A stretch of DNA of 64,000 bases, taken from NCBI GenBank assembly GCA_965234325.1, contig OZ248407.1:1240001-1304000 (forward strand), written 5' to 3'. The position numbers and the translations under genes were made by a program. This document shows positions 18,600 to 27,309 of this stretch, one piece after another; the first letter of the stretch is position 1; the number at the start of each line of letters is the position of its first letter. Under the pieces are notes generated by a model, which did no database searches, was not told the origin of the DNA, and saw nothing but the letters and a program-made list of their open reading frames with translations. The stretch comes from Limnohabitans kasalickyi (GTDB lineage: Bacteria; Pseudomonadota; Gammaproteobacteria; Burkholderiales; Burkholderiaceae_C).

Positions 18600-19019
18600 A
18601 TGAAATACCTGCACACCATGGTCAGGGTCAGCGACCTTGATGCCTCCCTTCGCTTTTATTGCGATGCCCTTGGACTAGAGGAATTGCGTCGACAAGAGGT
18701 AGCGGCTGGACGTTTCACCTTGGTCTTTTTAGCGGCTCCAGGAAACACCCAAGCCCAAGTCGAACTGACACACAACTGGGACGAAACCGGCTATGCCGGT
18801 GGACGCAACTTTGGCCATCTGGCCTATGCCGTCGACAACATTTACGACACCTGTCAACGGCTGCAAGACCACGGTGTGCAGATTCTGAGGCCGCCCCGTG
18901 ACGGCTACATGGCCTTTGTGCGCTCGCCGGACAACATCTCGATTGAATTGCTGCAACATGGTGCCCCCCTGCCCCCTGCGCAGCCTTGGATCGCGATGCC
19001 CAACGTGGGGCAATGGTAA
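18600..19019 (+). CDS. short glyoxalase I-like VOC-family protein
   Basis: A 139-residue VOC-fold protein. Candidate metal ligands are His5 (YLHTMVRVSD), Glu in VELTHNWD, His in NFGHLAYAV and Glu in ISIELLQ, the same pattern as short bacterial glyoxalase I. The THNW motif also occurs in the neighbouring longer gloA product. It lies 19 bases after the cytochrome gene and overlaps the start of the dioxygenase gene. A lactoylglutathione lyase is the likeliest activity, but the family also contains dioxygenases and resistance proteins. Confidence 0.82.
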   Translation: MKYLHTMVRVSDLDASLRFYCDALGLEELRRQEVAAGRFTLVFLAAPGNTQAQVELTHNWDETGYAGGRNFGHLAYAVDNIYDTCQRLQDHGVQILRPPRDGYMAFVRSPDNISIELLQHGAPLPPAQPWIAMPNVGQW

Positions 19020-19819
19020 GTATGACCAACGATGTGACCCCCAACGCCAACCAAGCATGGCCCGAACATTGGGCCGTCGCCCACTTGCCCGGCTCTTTGC
19101 CCATGGGTGGCGTTGTACCTATGACGCCCATTCATGCCTTTGCCATCAGCCCGCGCGCTCTGCAGCTCAAAGCGCAAACCGAACTCAAACCCGTTCGCAC
19201 CGACATCGAACTCGGTGGCCTGTTGGCGTTTGTCATCGAGGATGTGCTGAGCGGTGAAGAGGCCGATGCTCTGGTCACCGCCAGCGAACGGCTGGGTTAC
19301 CGCGATGAAGCCCCCGGCATCTCGACCCCACCCGGCATGCGTATGAACAAATCGGTGCATTGGGTGGCCGATGAACACATGCTCGACCCCATGATGAGCC
19401 GCATGATGCACCTGCTACCTGCCTCGGTCGATGGTCAACCCTTGTATGGACTGCTGAGCCAGCGCCTGAACATGTACCGCTACGACGCCAGCGATGTTTT
19501 CAACCGTCACGTGGATGGGGAATGGCCAGGCTACAGCCTGAGCGAAGACCGCAGCCAGATGCTGCAATGGGGAGACACCTTACGGTCTCGGTTGACCATG
19601 GTCTTGTACCTGAATGGGCCCGAAGATGGGGTCAGCGGTGGTTGCACACGCCTGTTCAGACCAGACGGCAGCGCAGTCGATGTATTGCCCCGCAAAGGCT
19701 CAGCCGTGTTTTTCAGACATGGCTTTGGTCCGCACTCGGTGGTGCATGAAGGACGCCAAGTCGGTGTAGGTACCTCCAAATACGTGGCCCGCATCAACAT
19801 CATGTACGGACAAGATTGA
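19013..19819 (+). CDS. prolyl-4-hydroxylase-like 2-oxoglutarate/Fe(II) dioxygenase
   Basis: A protein of about 268 residues whose C-terminal half is a double-stranded beta-helix dioxygenase of the P4Hc type. Iron ligands are His and Asp in NRHVDGEWPG and the distal His in PHSVVHEG; a basic residue for 2-oxoglutarate follows (VARINIMYG). The ATG at 19013 overlaps the stop of the VOC gene; ATG at 19022 is an alternative start. Such bacterial enzymes hydroxylate proline or other residues in proteins or peptides. The substrate is not evident. It is the last gene of the plus-strand run behind the GMC dehydrogenase. Confidence 0.83.
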   Translation: MVSMTNDVTPNANQAWPEHWAVAHLPGSLPMGGVVPMTPIHAFAISPRALQLKAQTELKPVRTDIELGGLLAFVIEDVLSGEEADALVTASERLGYRDEAPGISTPPGMRMNKSVHWVADEHMLDPMMSRMMHLLPASVDGQPLYGLLSQRLNMYRYDASDVFNRHVDGEWPGYSLSEDRSQMLQWGDTLRSRLTMVLYLNGPEDGVSGGCTRLFRPDGSAVDVLPRKGSAVFFRHGFGPHSVVHEGRQVGVGTSKYVARINIMYGQD

Positions 19820-19876
19820 AGCAGCCCGCCACAAAGGCAAGCCCACACACATCAGCCGCTGTCGCCTAAGCGCGTT

Positions 19877-20068
19877 TTATAGAGCGCACTCGAAATCGGC
19901 TCGATTTTTATGGATTAGTATTTCTTCAGACAGCATCATGCCGCCGAGGAGATATCCTTTGAAAACTTCCATCCATCGCTCGCTCCCCGGCTTGGGCTTG
20001 GCTTTCGCCTCGTCAGGCAATGGCACCACCACCCACTTGGGCGCTGAGGCCAAAACGCGGCGCACCAC
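19877..20068 (-). CDS. possible small protein of unknown function
   Basis: An open frame of 63 codons starting with GTG, transcribed away from the flavin monooxygenase gene and filling most of the 249-base gap between two plus-strand genes. I do not recognise the product (it contains KWVVVPLPDEAKAKP and RWMEVFKGYLLGGMM). It has no obvious ribosome site. It may be a remnant or spurious. Apart from this frame I see nothing in 19820-20068. Confidence 0.25.
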   Translation of the reverse strand: MVRRVLASAPKWVVVPLPDEAKAKPKPGSERWMEVFKGYLLGGMMLSEEILIHKNRADFECAL

Positions 20069-21724
20069 TTGACCTCGACGCTCTCCATCGATGTGCTCAT
20101 CGCAGGCGGCGGCCCCTGCGGCCTCATGCTGGCGATCGAGCTAGGTCGGCGCGACATCCGCTGCCTGCTGGTGGATGCCAAGCCCGGCACCGCTTTTAAT
20201 CCACAAGCCAACGCGACGCAGGCGCGGACCATGGAGCATTTCAGGCGTCTGGGATTTGCACACGAAATCCGCAGCATGGGCTTGCCGCCCGATCACCCGA
20301 CCGACATCGCTTACCTGACCCGCTTTGCAGGCACCGAACTGGCGCGCTTGCGTTTGCCCACGGCAGCAGCGGCACCGCAGGCGGTCAAAAACATGTCGGG
20401 CTCGTGGAGTGCGGCCGAGCTGCCGCACCGCGTTTCGCAAAAATATGTCGAGGTTTGCCTGCACCACCATGCCCAACAACAGGCCAGCGTCGAGATGCGC
20501 TACGGCTGGCAACTCAAGCGCTTCAGCGACTTGGGCACAGGTGTTGAAGCCGTGGTGCAAGCGGTGGACGGCGGCGAGCCGGTTCAGGTGAATGCGGCCT
20601 ACCTGATCGGTGCCGATGGCGCACGCAGTTTTGTGCGCAGCCAGTTGGGTATTGCTTGGGGTGGCGCCACTGGTTTCAAGCGCAAATTCATGGGCGGCAA
20701 GATGCTAGCGGTGTACCTCAAAGCTCCCGACTTTTATGCCCGCAACCCCAACGACCGTGCGTGGATGTACGTGGTGGTCAACCCCGAATTGCGCGCCTTC
20801 ATCATGTCGGTGGATGGCGTGAGCGAGTTCGCCTTTCACATCCAAATGGCCGATGACGCTGCCACCGACGCGCTGACCGAGGCCGATGCACGGCGTTTGT
20901 TCTCGCAAGCTTTTGGGCAGGAGATCGACATAGACATCTTGTCGATGGCCACTTGGCTGGCTGGCCATGCGCTGGTGGCGGAGTCGTTCCAGAAAGGCCG
21001 CATCTTTTTAGGCGGCGATGCCGCGCACCTGTTCACGCCCACCGGGGGTCTGGGCTACAACACCGCCGTCGAAGACGCCGTCAACTTGAGCTGGAAACTG
21101 GCCAGCGTGCTCAAGGGCCAAGCCCCTGCCACCTTGCTAGACAGCTACGAACGCGAACGCCAACCCTTGGCCGTGCGCAACACGGGTTATGCCCGACAGT
21201 TTGCCGACTCAATTGGTTTGTTTGAAGCCGCCCCCGAATTGGAAGACCACAACCCGCAGGGCGAGCAGGCCCGTGCGCTAGCCTCGGACTACCTGAACGG
21301 CCATGTGCGCCGCGAATTCAACATTCCCGGCGTGACCTTTGGCGGGCGCTACGACGGCAGCCCCATCATCGTGAGCGACGGCACCACGGCCCCGCCCGAC
21401 GCCGCCAACACCTACACCCCCTGCGCCACGCCAGGTGGACGCCCGCCCCACGCTTGGTTGCCAGACGGACGTTCGTTGTTTGACACGTTCAACTTTGAAT
21501 GGACCCTGCTGGTGTTGGGCGCAGAACCCACCGAAACCCACGCCTTCGCGTTGGCAGCCCAATCAAAAGGCATCGACCTCAAAGTCGTGCGCCACACCAG
21601 CAACGACCTGCTGAAGCTGTACGAAGCCCCACTGACCTTGATTCGACCCGACCAAATCGTGGCTTGGCGCGGCCACGAGGACACCCAAGCGGAGGCGGTC
21701 CTCGCCCAACTTCTGGGAACATGA
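20069..21724 (+). CDS. FAD-binding aromatic monooxygenase (PheA/TfdB class A flavoprotein)
   Basis: A 551-residue flavin hydroxylase. The N-terminal dinucleotide fingerprint is LIAGGGPCGLMLAIELGRR, the NATQARTMEHFRRLG segment follows, and GRIFLGGDAAHLFTPTGGLG binds the FAD ribityl/pyrophosphate. A thioredoxin-like C-terminal part follows as in TfdB-like enzymes. Members use NAD(P)H and oxygen to hydroxylate phenols and related aromatics. TTG at 20069 is the only sensible start: a stop codon lies in frame 22 bases upstream and the FAD motif begins a few residues later. There are no ring-cleavage genes next to it, so the substrate is open. Confidence 0.87.
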   Translation: MTSTLSIDVLIAGGGPCGLMLAIELGRRDIRCLLVDAKPGTAFNPQANATQARTMEHFRRLGFAHEIRSMGLPPDHPTDIAYLTRFAGTELARLRLPTAAAAPQAVKNMSGSWSAAELPHRVSQKYVEVCLHHHAQQQASVEMRYGWQLKRFSDLGTGVEAVVQAVDGGEPVQVNAAYLIGADGARSFVRSQLGIAWGGATGFKRKFMGGKMLAVYLKAPDFYARNPNDRAWMYVVVNPELRAFIMSVDGVSEFAFHIQMADDAATDALTEADARRLFSQAFGQEIDIDILSMATWLAGHALVAESFQKGRIFLGGDAAHLFTPTGGLGYNTAVEDAVNLSWKLASVLKGQAPATLLDSYERERQPLAVRNTGYARQFADSIGLFEAAPELEDHNPQGEQARALASDYLNGHVRREFNIPGVTFGGRYDGSPIIVSDGTTAPPDAANTYTPCATPGGRPPHAWLPDGRSLFDTFNFEWTLLVLGAEPTETHAFALAAQSKGIDLKVVRHTSNDLLKLYEAPLTLIRPDQIVAWRGHEDTQAEAVLAQLLGT

Positions 21725-21822
21725 AGCTACAGTTCAAGGCTTATAGGGTAATAACGTTTAACCTATATAAGAAAGGGAATATATTGGGTTATAAAAAATT
21801 AAATAGCTATATTCTGAAAGGT

Positions 21823-21839
21823 GGAAATTCGATATTTCC
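21823..21839. terminator. weak hairpin between convergent genes
   Basis: GGAAAT / ATTTCC, a 6-bp stem with a 5-base loop, in the AT-rich 145-base gap between the monooxygenase stop and the convergent TetR gene. CCTTTAATTT follows on the plus strand. It could be a weak bidirectional terminator; the stem is short and AT-rich. Confidence 0.3.
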
Positions 21840-21869
21840 CCTTTAATTTATTGGAATTTAACCAATTAA

Positions 21870-22556
21870 TTAAATATTGTTATGAGCGCTATTTTTTCGT
21901 ATCACATGCCCGAAGTAAATGGTGGTAAATTCATCAATAGGTTGCAAACTGCGCATAAGTTTTGACCGCAAGATGGCCCCCTCCCAACCGATCCAGAAAA
22001 AACGCGACAGTACTTGAGGGTCTTGCCCGGTTGCCAGTTCTCCAATATCCATCGCTTCACGCAAGCACTCGGCAACACGTTTCTCCCACGACACCAGAAC
22101 CCCCTCCAGTCGTTCACGAAACTGAGTATCAAGGGCAGCAAGCTCTTGACCAAGGTTGCCTATCAAACAGCCCCTCTTGAAATCAAATTTAACCATGCCA
22201 TTTTTTGCATTCACGGTGAAGTTAACCAATCTCTGCAACGGGGACTGCGTTGAGTCACCAAAAATGCGATCCATTTTCTTAGCGTAATACGCTTCGTAGT
22301 TATCAATGACGGCATGTCCAAAATGATCTTTGCTTTTAAAGTAATGGTAGAAAGAGCCCTTAGGGACACCGACGCGCTTGAGCACTTCATCAATACCCGT
22401 TATTTGAAATCCGCGCTCGGTCAAAAGCTCAGTTCCACACCAGACCAATGCGGTGCGAGTATCTGTTCGTGTTGAAGCACGATGACTGCTTTTGCTAGAA
22501 CTCGACGTCAAATGAATAGGATAGATTTCTGACACGTAATATTCTCCGTCTAACAT
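21870..22556 (-). CDS. TetR/AcrR-family regulator (NemR/AcuR-like)
   Basis: A 228-residue repressor-type protein. The helix-turn-helix lies at about residues 35-80, with the canonical GFQITGIDEVLKRVGVPKGSFYHYFKSKDHF region, close in wording to the AcuR/NemR subgroup. The C-terminal ligand domain has CLIGNLGQELAALD. It is the last gene of the minus-strand liv/acyl-CoA operon, 18 bases after the ligase gene. An inverted repeat of TetR-operator type lies upstream of the first operon gene and is its probable site. The effector is probably the imported acid or its CoA ester. Base composition is lower in G+C than the monooxygenase gene next door. Confidence 0.87.
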   Translation of the reverse strand: MLDGEYYVSEIYPIHLTSSSSKSSHRASTRTDTRTALVWCGTELLTERGFQITGIDEVLKRVGVPKGSFYHYFKSKDHFGHAVIDNYEAYYAKKMDRIFGDSTQSPLQRLVNFTVNAKNGMVKFDFKRGCLIGNLGQELAALDTQFRERLEGVLVSWEKRVAECLREAMDIGELATGQDPQVLSRFFWIGWEGAILRSKLMRSLQPIDEFTTIYFGHVIRKNSAHNNI

Positions 22557-22574
22557 TTCACTTTTAACTTGAAC

Positions 22575-24107
22575 TTATTGAGGCCAGTAGCGTTTTTTGA
22601 CCAATTTTTTGTAAAGCTTCCCTGTTGGCAAACGAGGTAACTCCAAGTCGAAATCTATCGATCGCGGACATTTGAAGTCTGCTAATTTTTCCCGACAAAA
22701 TGCCTGTAGTTCTTCCGCCAAAGCTGGGCCGATATCGTATGCGTGAACGGGTTGAACAACGGCTTTAACCTCCTCACCCCAATCATGATTAGGAACTCCA
22801 ACAACAGCGGCATCCATTACTTTGGGGTGTTGTAGCAACACATTTTCAATTTCTTGAGGATAAATATTGACGCCCCCACTGATGATCATGAAGGCTTTTC
22901 GGTCTACCAAATAAAGGTAACCCTGCTCATCCAGATAGCCAATGTCACCGAGGGTTGTCCAACCCAAAGAGTTACGAGTTTGCGCGGTACTAACTGGGTC
23001 ATTGTGATAAGTGAACTGGGGGCCATCTGAGAAATACACAGCGCCTATCTGACCTACATCTACAGGAACTCCTTCTTCGTCACAAATATGCAATTTTCCT
23101 TGTGAAGCACGACCTACCGAGCCTTTGTGCGCCAACCACTCAGAGGGCGTGATGCTACAAAAACCATTGTTTTCGGTGCCAGCATAGTATTCGTGAACGA
23201 TTGGCCCCCACCAATGAATCATTTGTTCTTTCACATCAACAGGACAAGGCGCGGCAGCGTGCACAGCCATTTTCATGGATGAGAGATCGAATTTCTCACG
23301 CGTCTCTCGGTCAAGCTTTAGCAATCGGACAAACATAGTGGGCACCCATTGACTGTGGGTGATGCGAAAACGCTCAATCGTCTGCAGTGCTAGCAGTGCG
23401 TCAAAACGCTCCATGACCGTAACGGTCCCACCCATTTTGATGACCGTCATGCTGTGACGCAGTGGTGCAGCATGGTAGAGAGGTGCGGTAGAAAGGTAGT
23501 GGCTGTCGGCGTCGTATCCAAACAGTGGCGAAAGCAAGGTCACCAACATGGTTTGTTGTCCTGCGGCTGTCTTGGGCAGTGGCCACAGCACGCCTTTCGG
23601 GCGTCCAGTTGTGCCCGACGAATAAAGCATGTCACTGCCCTGCAAAGCTTGTGCTGTGGCAGAGGTGGACTTTTTTGCACATTCAGCCAACCAATCCTCG
23701 TGCGACTTGTGTTCGGCACATCCACCGATGCTCATGCACTTCAACGTATCGGGTAGCTTGGAGAACAAATCTTGCTCAACAGACTCCAAAGCGGCCGAAT
23801 AAACAAACAAGCGTGCACCACAGTCTCGCACGATGTAATCAATCTCGTCGGTCGTCAGACGGGTACTGATCAGGGTGTAATAAACCCCGCTTCGATCCAA
23901 ACCAAAGCAAAGCTCCAGTAATTCACGGCAGTTATTCATCAGCAAAGCCACGTGGTCGCCTGGAAGGATGCCTAAATCTGTAACCAAATGCGCAACTTGG
24001 TTCGCACGGCTTTCGAGCTGCGCGAATGTGACTTGTTCACCACTTTCACACATCTGAAATGCAATTTTTTCAGGATCAACGTTGATTGGTTGAATAGGAA
24101 TTAGCAT
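22575..24107 (-). CDS. AMP-forming acyl-CoA synthetase (FadD/benzoate-ligase-like)
   Basis: A 510-residue adenylate-forming ligase that activates a carboxylic acid with ATP and CoA. It shows the P-loop-like A3 motif YSSGTTGRPKG, the A5 region YYAGTENNG, the A7/A8 hinge TLGDIGYLDEQGYLYLVDRK and the C-terminal catalytic lysine in LPTGKLYKK. ATG at 24107 with GGGGG upstream is preferred to a GTG further upstream at 24158. It stands between an acyl-CoA dehydrogenase and the TetR gene in an operon with a complete ABC importer, so it probably activates the imported acid. The chain or ring nature of the substrate is not shown. Confidence 0.9.
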   Translation of the reverse strand: MLIPIQPINVDPEKIAFQMCESGEQVTFAQLESRANQVAHLVTDLGILPGDHVALLMNNCRELLELCFGLDRSGVYYTLISTRLTTDEIDYIVRDCGARLFVYSAALESVEQDLFSKLPDTLKCMSIGGCAEHKSHEDWLAECAKKSTSATAQALQGSDMLYSSGTTGRPKGVLWPLPKTAAGQQTMLVTLLSPLFGYDADSHYLSTAPLYHAAPLRHSMTVIKMGGTVTVMERFDALLALQTIERFRITHSQWVPTMFVRLLKLDRETREKFDLSSMKMAVHAAAPCPVDVKEQMIHWWGPIVHEYYAGTENNGFCSITPSEWLAHKGSVGRASQGKLHICDEEGVPVDVGQIGAVYFSDGPQFTYHNDPVSTAQTRNSLGWTTLGDIGYLDEQGYLYLVDRKAFMIISGGVNIYPQEIENVLLQHPKVMDAAVVGVPNHDWGEEVKAVVQPVHAYDIGPALAEELQAFCREKLADFKCPRSIDFDLELPRLPTGKLYKKLVKKRYWPQ

Positions 24108-24180
24108 CAGACCCCCGTTTTTAATGGGTACTACACGACTGTGGAAGTGTTTTTTCACACCCCAACTGAAAGAAGCGCAT

Positions 24181-25341
24181 TTAGGTTGCTCCGGGTTTGA
24201 AACGATAGTCGTTTGCTACTCGCTCAAGTAGCATCGCTGTCGATCCGTCGGCTAATGAAGCGGTGTGAGCAGCCGTGAGATGCCTTAAAAAAGCATAGCG
24301 ATCCAAAAATCCTTCTGCACCCATCGCATGTAAGAGAGATCCCAATTGCGTCTGAGCCATACTTGTCGCATAGAGTTTGGCTTGAGCCGCAGCAGTTTGG
24401 ACCTCATCTCCCTTGTCAATGCGCTCGCAAGCATCCCTCACCAATAGTTCACCCGCTTGTAACGCTGTCGCTGCTTGCGCTATCTGCCACCGCCAGCCTT
24501 GGTATTGGTCCAAAGACTGGCCAAATGCAGTTCGCTTATGACCATAAACACTCACATCGTTCAAAGCCTGAGTCACCATTGCGCAGCACATGGCCGCAAC
24601 ATAAGTGCGTGCTCGGTTGATAGCACCCATGATGTCGACAAACGCTTTTCCAGGCTGATATAAAAGGTGGGAGGAATCGCAATAGACATTCGTTAAGCGA
24701 AAACCACCAATACCCATGCTGCTCAGTGCGCTGTTAGTGACAACCTCAACACGCTCGAAACCTGGTGAATCAGCCAGGACAAAAAATGCCGCAATTCCTT
24801 TTACGCCAGAACCCGCTTGAGTTTGGGCGTAAACCACGACACCGTCAGCATGCGCAGCATTGATGATCCAAGTCTTAGAACCGTTGAGCAACCAACCATC
24901 GCCTTGACGGATCGCCGTGGTTTGAAGTTGAGCCAAATCTGATCCAGCGCCGGGCTCAGTCAATGCAGTGCATGCAACGATGCTGCCACGCATCAAATGG
25001 CTGACGTAACGAGGTGCCAACTCATGGGGTGATGCTTTCACCAGTTGCGCTGCAACGTTGTGTGAATTCACCAATGCCATGGCAGCACTGAAATCACTCT
25101 GTGCTAGCTTGTGCAGAACCTTGACCTTGTCACCAAAAGACAAACCTAATCCACCGAACTCGTGCGGCACTTGTAAGCCCAATAATCCTGCCGCACCAGC
25201 AGGCTCAAATAAAGCACGACGGCCAAAAAGACCCTGGCCCCATTGAGCGGCATTCGGAGCGAGGTGCCGCTGTGCAAATTGATCGGCTTCTTTGATGGCG
25301 CTCGCTGCACGTTTGGACAGATCTTGTGTGTCTAAGATCAT
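24181..25341 (-). CDS. acyl-CoA dehydrogenase with Asp at the usual catalytic-Glu position
   Basis: A 386-residue FAD enzyme. Family motifs are present: GLLGLQVPHEFGGLGL, ALTEPGAGSDLAQ, GSKTWIINA and FGQSLDQYQGW. At the C-terminus the usual YEGT is replaced by ADGST, putting Asp (about residue 365) where the catalytic Glu normally is, and the helix-G region (INRARTYVAAM) offers no alternative Glu. Some alicyclic acyl-CoA dehydrogenases are known to use Asp, so a ring or branched substrate is possible. ATG at 25341, four bases after the livM stop, is chosen over GTG at 25374, which would overlap livM. It is part of the liv-type operon. Confidence 0.87.
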   Translation of the reverse strand: MILDTQDLSKRAASAIKEADQFAQRHLAPNAAQWGQGLFGRRALFEPAGAAGLLGLQVPHEFGGLGLSFGDKVKVLHKLAQSDFSAAMALVNSHNVAAQLVKASPHELAPRYVSHLMRGSIVACTALTEPGAGSDLAQLQTTAIRQGDGWLLNGSKTWIINAAHADGVVVYAQTQAGSGVKGIAAFFVLADSPGFERVEVVTNSALSSMGIGGFRLTNVYCDSSHLLYQPGKAFVDIMGAINRARTYVAAMCCAMVTQALNDVSVYGHKRTAFGQSLDQYQGWRWQIAQAATALQAGELLVRDACERIDKGDEVQTAAAQAKLYATSMAQTQLGSLLHAMGAEGFLDRYAFLRHLTAAHTASLADGSTAMLLERVANDYRFKPGAT

Positions 25342-25345
25342 TTCT

Positions 25346-26356
25346 TCATGCCTTGCTTGTGTGCTTGTTATCACTCGAGATGGATTGACTCGTGCGTAAC
25401 CACCGCCACAAGGAGGCCACCAAGGGCACCAGCCCCTTAGGCAGGAAGATGGTCGCCACCACCAAAATCAAACCATAGGTGATGAGTCTAAAACTGTCAG
25501 CAAACCGTAAAAGCTCAGGCAAAAATGTGACGGAAATTGCACCCACGATGGGGCCTGTCAGCGTCCCGCTACCGCCCAAAATGACCGCCAAAATGATATT
25601 CAACGATTGATCGACGCCAAACGGCTCAGGATTTAAAAAGCCGATGTAATGCGCATAAAGCGTCCCAGCCAAACCAGCCAAAATTGAACTCATCACAAAT
25701 GCAAACAACTTGTAGCGTGAAGTAATGACACCCATGGCCTCTGCGAGATCTTCGTTTTGGCGTATTGCCAACATCACCCGTCCTGCGCGGGAGTGCAACA
25801 CCAAGGCGCAAAAGATGGTGGCCACGACTGCGGCTAACAAAGCAAGAGAGTAATAGTTGAGATTACTGCGCCCTTCGAAATTAAAGACATGCCCAAAAAG
25901 TGTCAGCTCACTCGGGCGTGGCACATCAGGTATGCCCGCTTCGCCTCCGGTCAGCGCGCGAAAGGTCATCAGCACAATGAAGATGACCATGTTGTACGCT
26001 AACGTGACAATTGAAAAGTAGTGCCCTTTAACGCGAAGACTCGGATACCCCGCAACGACGGCCATAACACCAGTCAGCAAAGGCGCAATCACTAACGTTG
26101 CCCAAACTGAAATACCAAAGTTCATGGTCAATAAGGTGGATATGTAGGCACCTATGCCCATAAATCCTGCCTGGGCGATCGACACATAACCGACAAATCC
26201 TTGCGTTAAATTTTGGCCTTGTGCAAGCACAATCCAAATTAATGCCAAGGTCATCAAATGAATGTAATAAGGGGATTTGAATGTGTGCGGCATCGCCAAA
26301 GCGGTTGCCACAACAACGACGCTGAACATCAACGGTTTGGTCATAAGGCGAGTCAT
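25346..26356 (-). CDS. livM: branched-chain-type ABC transporter permease LivM
   Basis: A 336-residue polytopic inner-membrane permease of the LivM group, with about nine hydrophobic segments and the family motifs GYVSIAQAGFMGIGAYIS and the loop RQNEDLAEAMGV that docks on the ATPase. The start overlaps the livH stop by 4 bases. Together with LivH it forms the membrane channel of an importer whose receptor, two ATPases and catabolic enzymes are encoded in the same operon. The operon context suggests a carboxylic acid instead of an amino acid as substrate. Confidence 0.92.
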   Translation of the reverse strand: MTRLMTKPLMFSVVVVATALAMPHTFKSPYYIHLMTLALIWIVLAQGQNLTQGFVGYVSIAQAGFMGIGAYISTLLTMNFGISVWATLVIAPLLTGVMAVVAGYPSLRVKGHYFSIVTLAYNMVIFIVLMTFRALTGGEAGIPDVPRPSELTLFGHVFNFEGRSNLNYYSLALLAAVVATIFCALVLHSRAGRVMLAIRQNEDLAEAMGVITSRYKLFAFVMSSILAGLAGTLYAHYIGFLNPEPFGVDQSLNIILAVILGGSGTLTGPIVGAISVTFLPELLRFADSFRLITYGLILVVATIFLPKGLVPLVASLWRWLRTSQSISSDNKHTSKA

Positions 26357-27210
26357 TTTTTCCCCATCAAGCCTTGTGGCATGACCAGCAAGACCAAGAT
26401 CATGATTAAGAAGGAAATCACATCCTTGTAGGCTGAAGATAAAAAGCCTGCGGCCAGGGATTCGCTGACACCCAAAACCAAGCCGCCCAAAATAGCACCT
26501 GGCAATGATCCAAGTCCACCCAATATCAACACGGCAAACCCTTTCACCGCAAAACTCTCACCGACACCAGGTGCAAGCGCTAACAAAGCGCCAATTAATG
26601 CGCCTGCCGCTACACCGAGGGCGGACGAAATAGCAAATACAACAGAAGACACAAAGTTCACGTTGACACCCATTAGCACCGCTGCATGCCGGTTTTGAGC
26701 CACGGCGCGAACAGACTTTCCCGTTTTCGTCTTTAAAAGAAGTAGCGTCACAACTGCGACCAACGTGACTGCAGTAACGATCACAACCATTCGTAATTGA
26801 GCAACGAAGATTCCTCCAAAATCAAACACCTGCTGATAAGGCGTTTGAATGATCACCTGATCGGCTCCAAACAACAGCAAGTTGCCGCCTTCCAACATCA
26901 TTGTCAAACCCAAAGCAATGATGAAGGCGTTGATATGAGGTGCATCACGAACAGGTCGATATGCAAACCGCTCGATGAGCATGCCCATCACCGCACCAAC
27001 TGGCATAGCCATTGCAATGCTGGCAAAGAAGGACAATCCCATTGACGTGGAAAAGACGAACGTTAGGTAGCCCCCAAACATGGCCAATGAGCCATGCGCA
27101 AAATGCGCGATTCCTAAAATTCCAAAGACTACGGTCAGTCCAAGCGCTACCAATGTGTAGACGGAACCAATGGCAAGTCCATTGAATATTTGTTGCAAAA
27201 ATTCATTCAT
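26353..27210 (-). CDS. livH: branched-chain-type ABC transporter permease LivH
   Basis: A 285-residue polytopic permease with the LivH start (LQQIFNGLAIGSVYTLVALGL), the FGILGIAHFAHGSLAMFGGY segment and the AVAQNRHAAVLMGV coupling loop. The stop overlaps the livM start. A 100-base gap with a strong hairpin separates it from the receptor gene upstream, so its expression may be lower than that of the receptor. Confidence 0.92.
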   Translation of the reverse strand: MNEFLQQIFNGLAIGSVYTLVALGLTVVFGILGIAHFAHGSLAMFGGYLTFVFSTSMGLSFFASIAMAMPVGAVMGMLIERFAYRPVRDAPHINAFIIALGLTMMLEGGNLLLFGADQVIIQTPYQQVFDFGGIFVAQLRMVVIVTAVTLVAVVTLLLLKTKTGKSVRAVAQNRHAAVLMGVNVNFVSSVVFAISSALGVAAGALIGALLALAPGVGESFAVKGFAVLILGGLGSLPGAILGGLVLGVSESLAAGFLSSAYKDVISFLIMILVLLVMPQGLMGKK

Positions 27211-27254
27211 CGCATTTCACCATTCGGATATGCCAGCTGAGGGAGACAGAAACC

Positions 27255-27285
27255 CCCGCGACTGAGTGAGTGACTGAGTCGCGGG
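27255..27285 (-). terminator. hairpin between receptor gene and livH, probable attenuator
   Basis: A perfect 9-bp GC-rich stem (CCCGCGACT / AGTCGCGGG) with a 13-base loop lies in the gap between the receptor stop and the livH start. On the minus strand it is followed by GGGTTTCTGTC, not a clean T-run. Such hairpins after receptor genes often protect the upstream mRNA or reduce read-through, giving more receptor than permease. Confidence 0.55.
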
Positions 27286-27309
27286 TTGTTGGCCAATTAA
27301 GCGCTGGAC

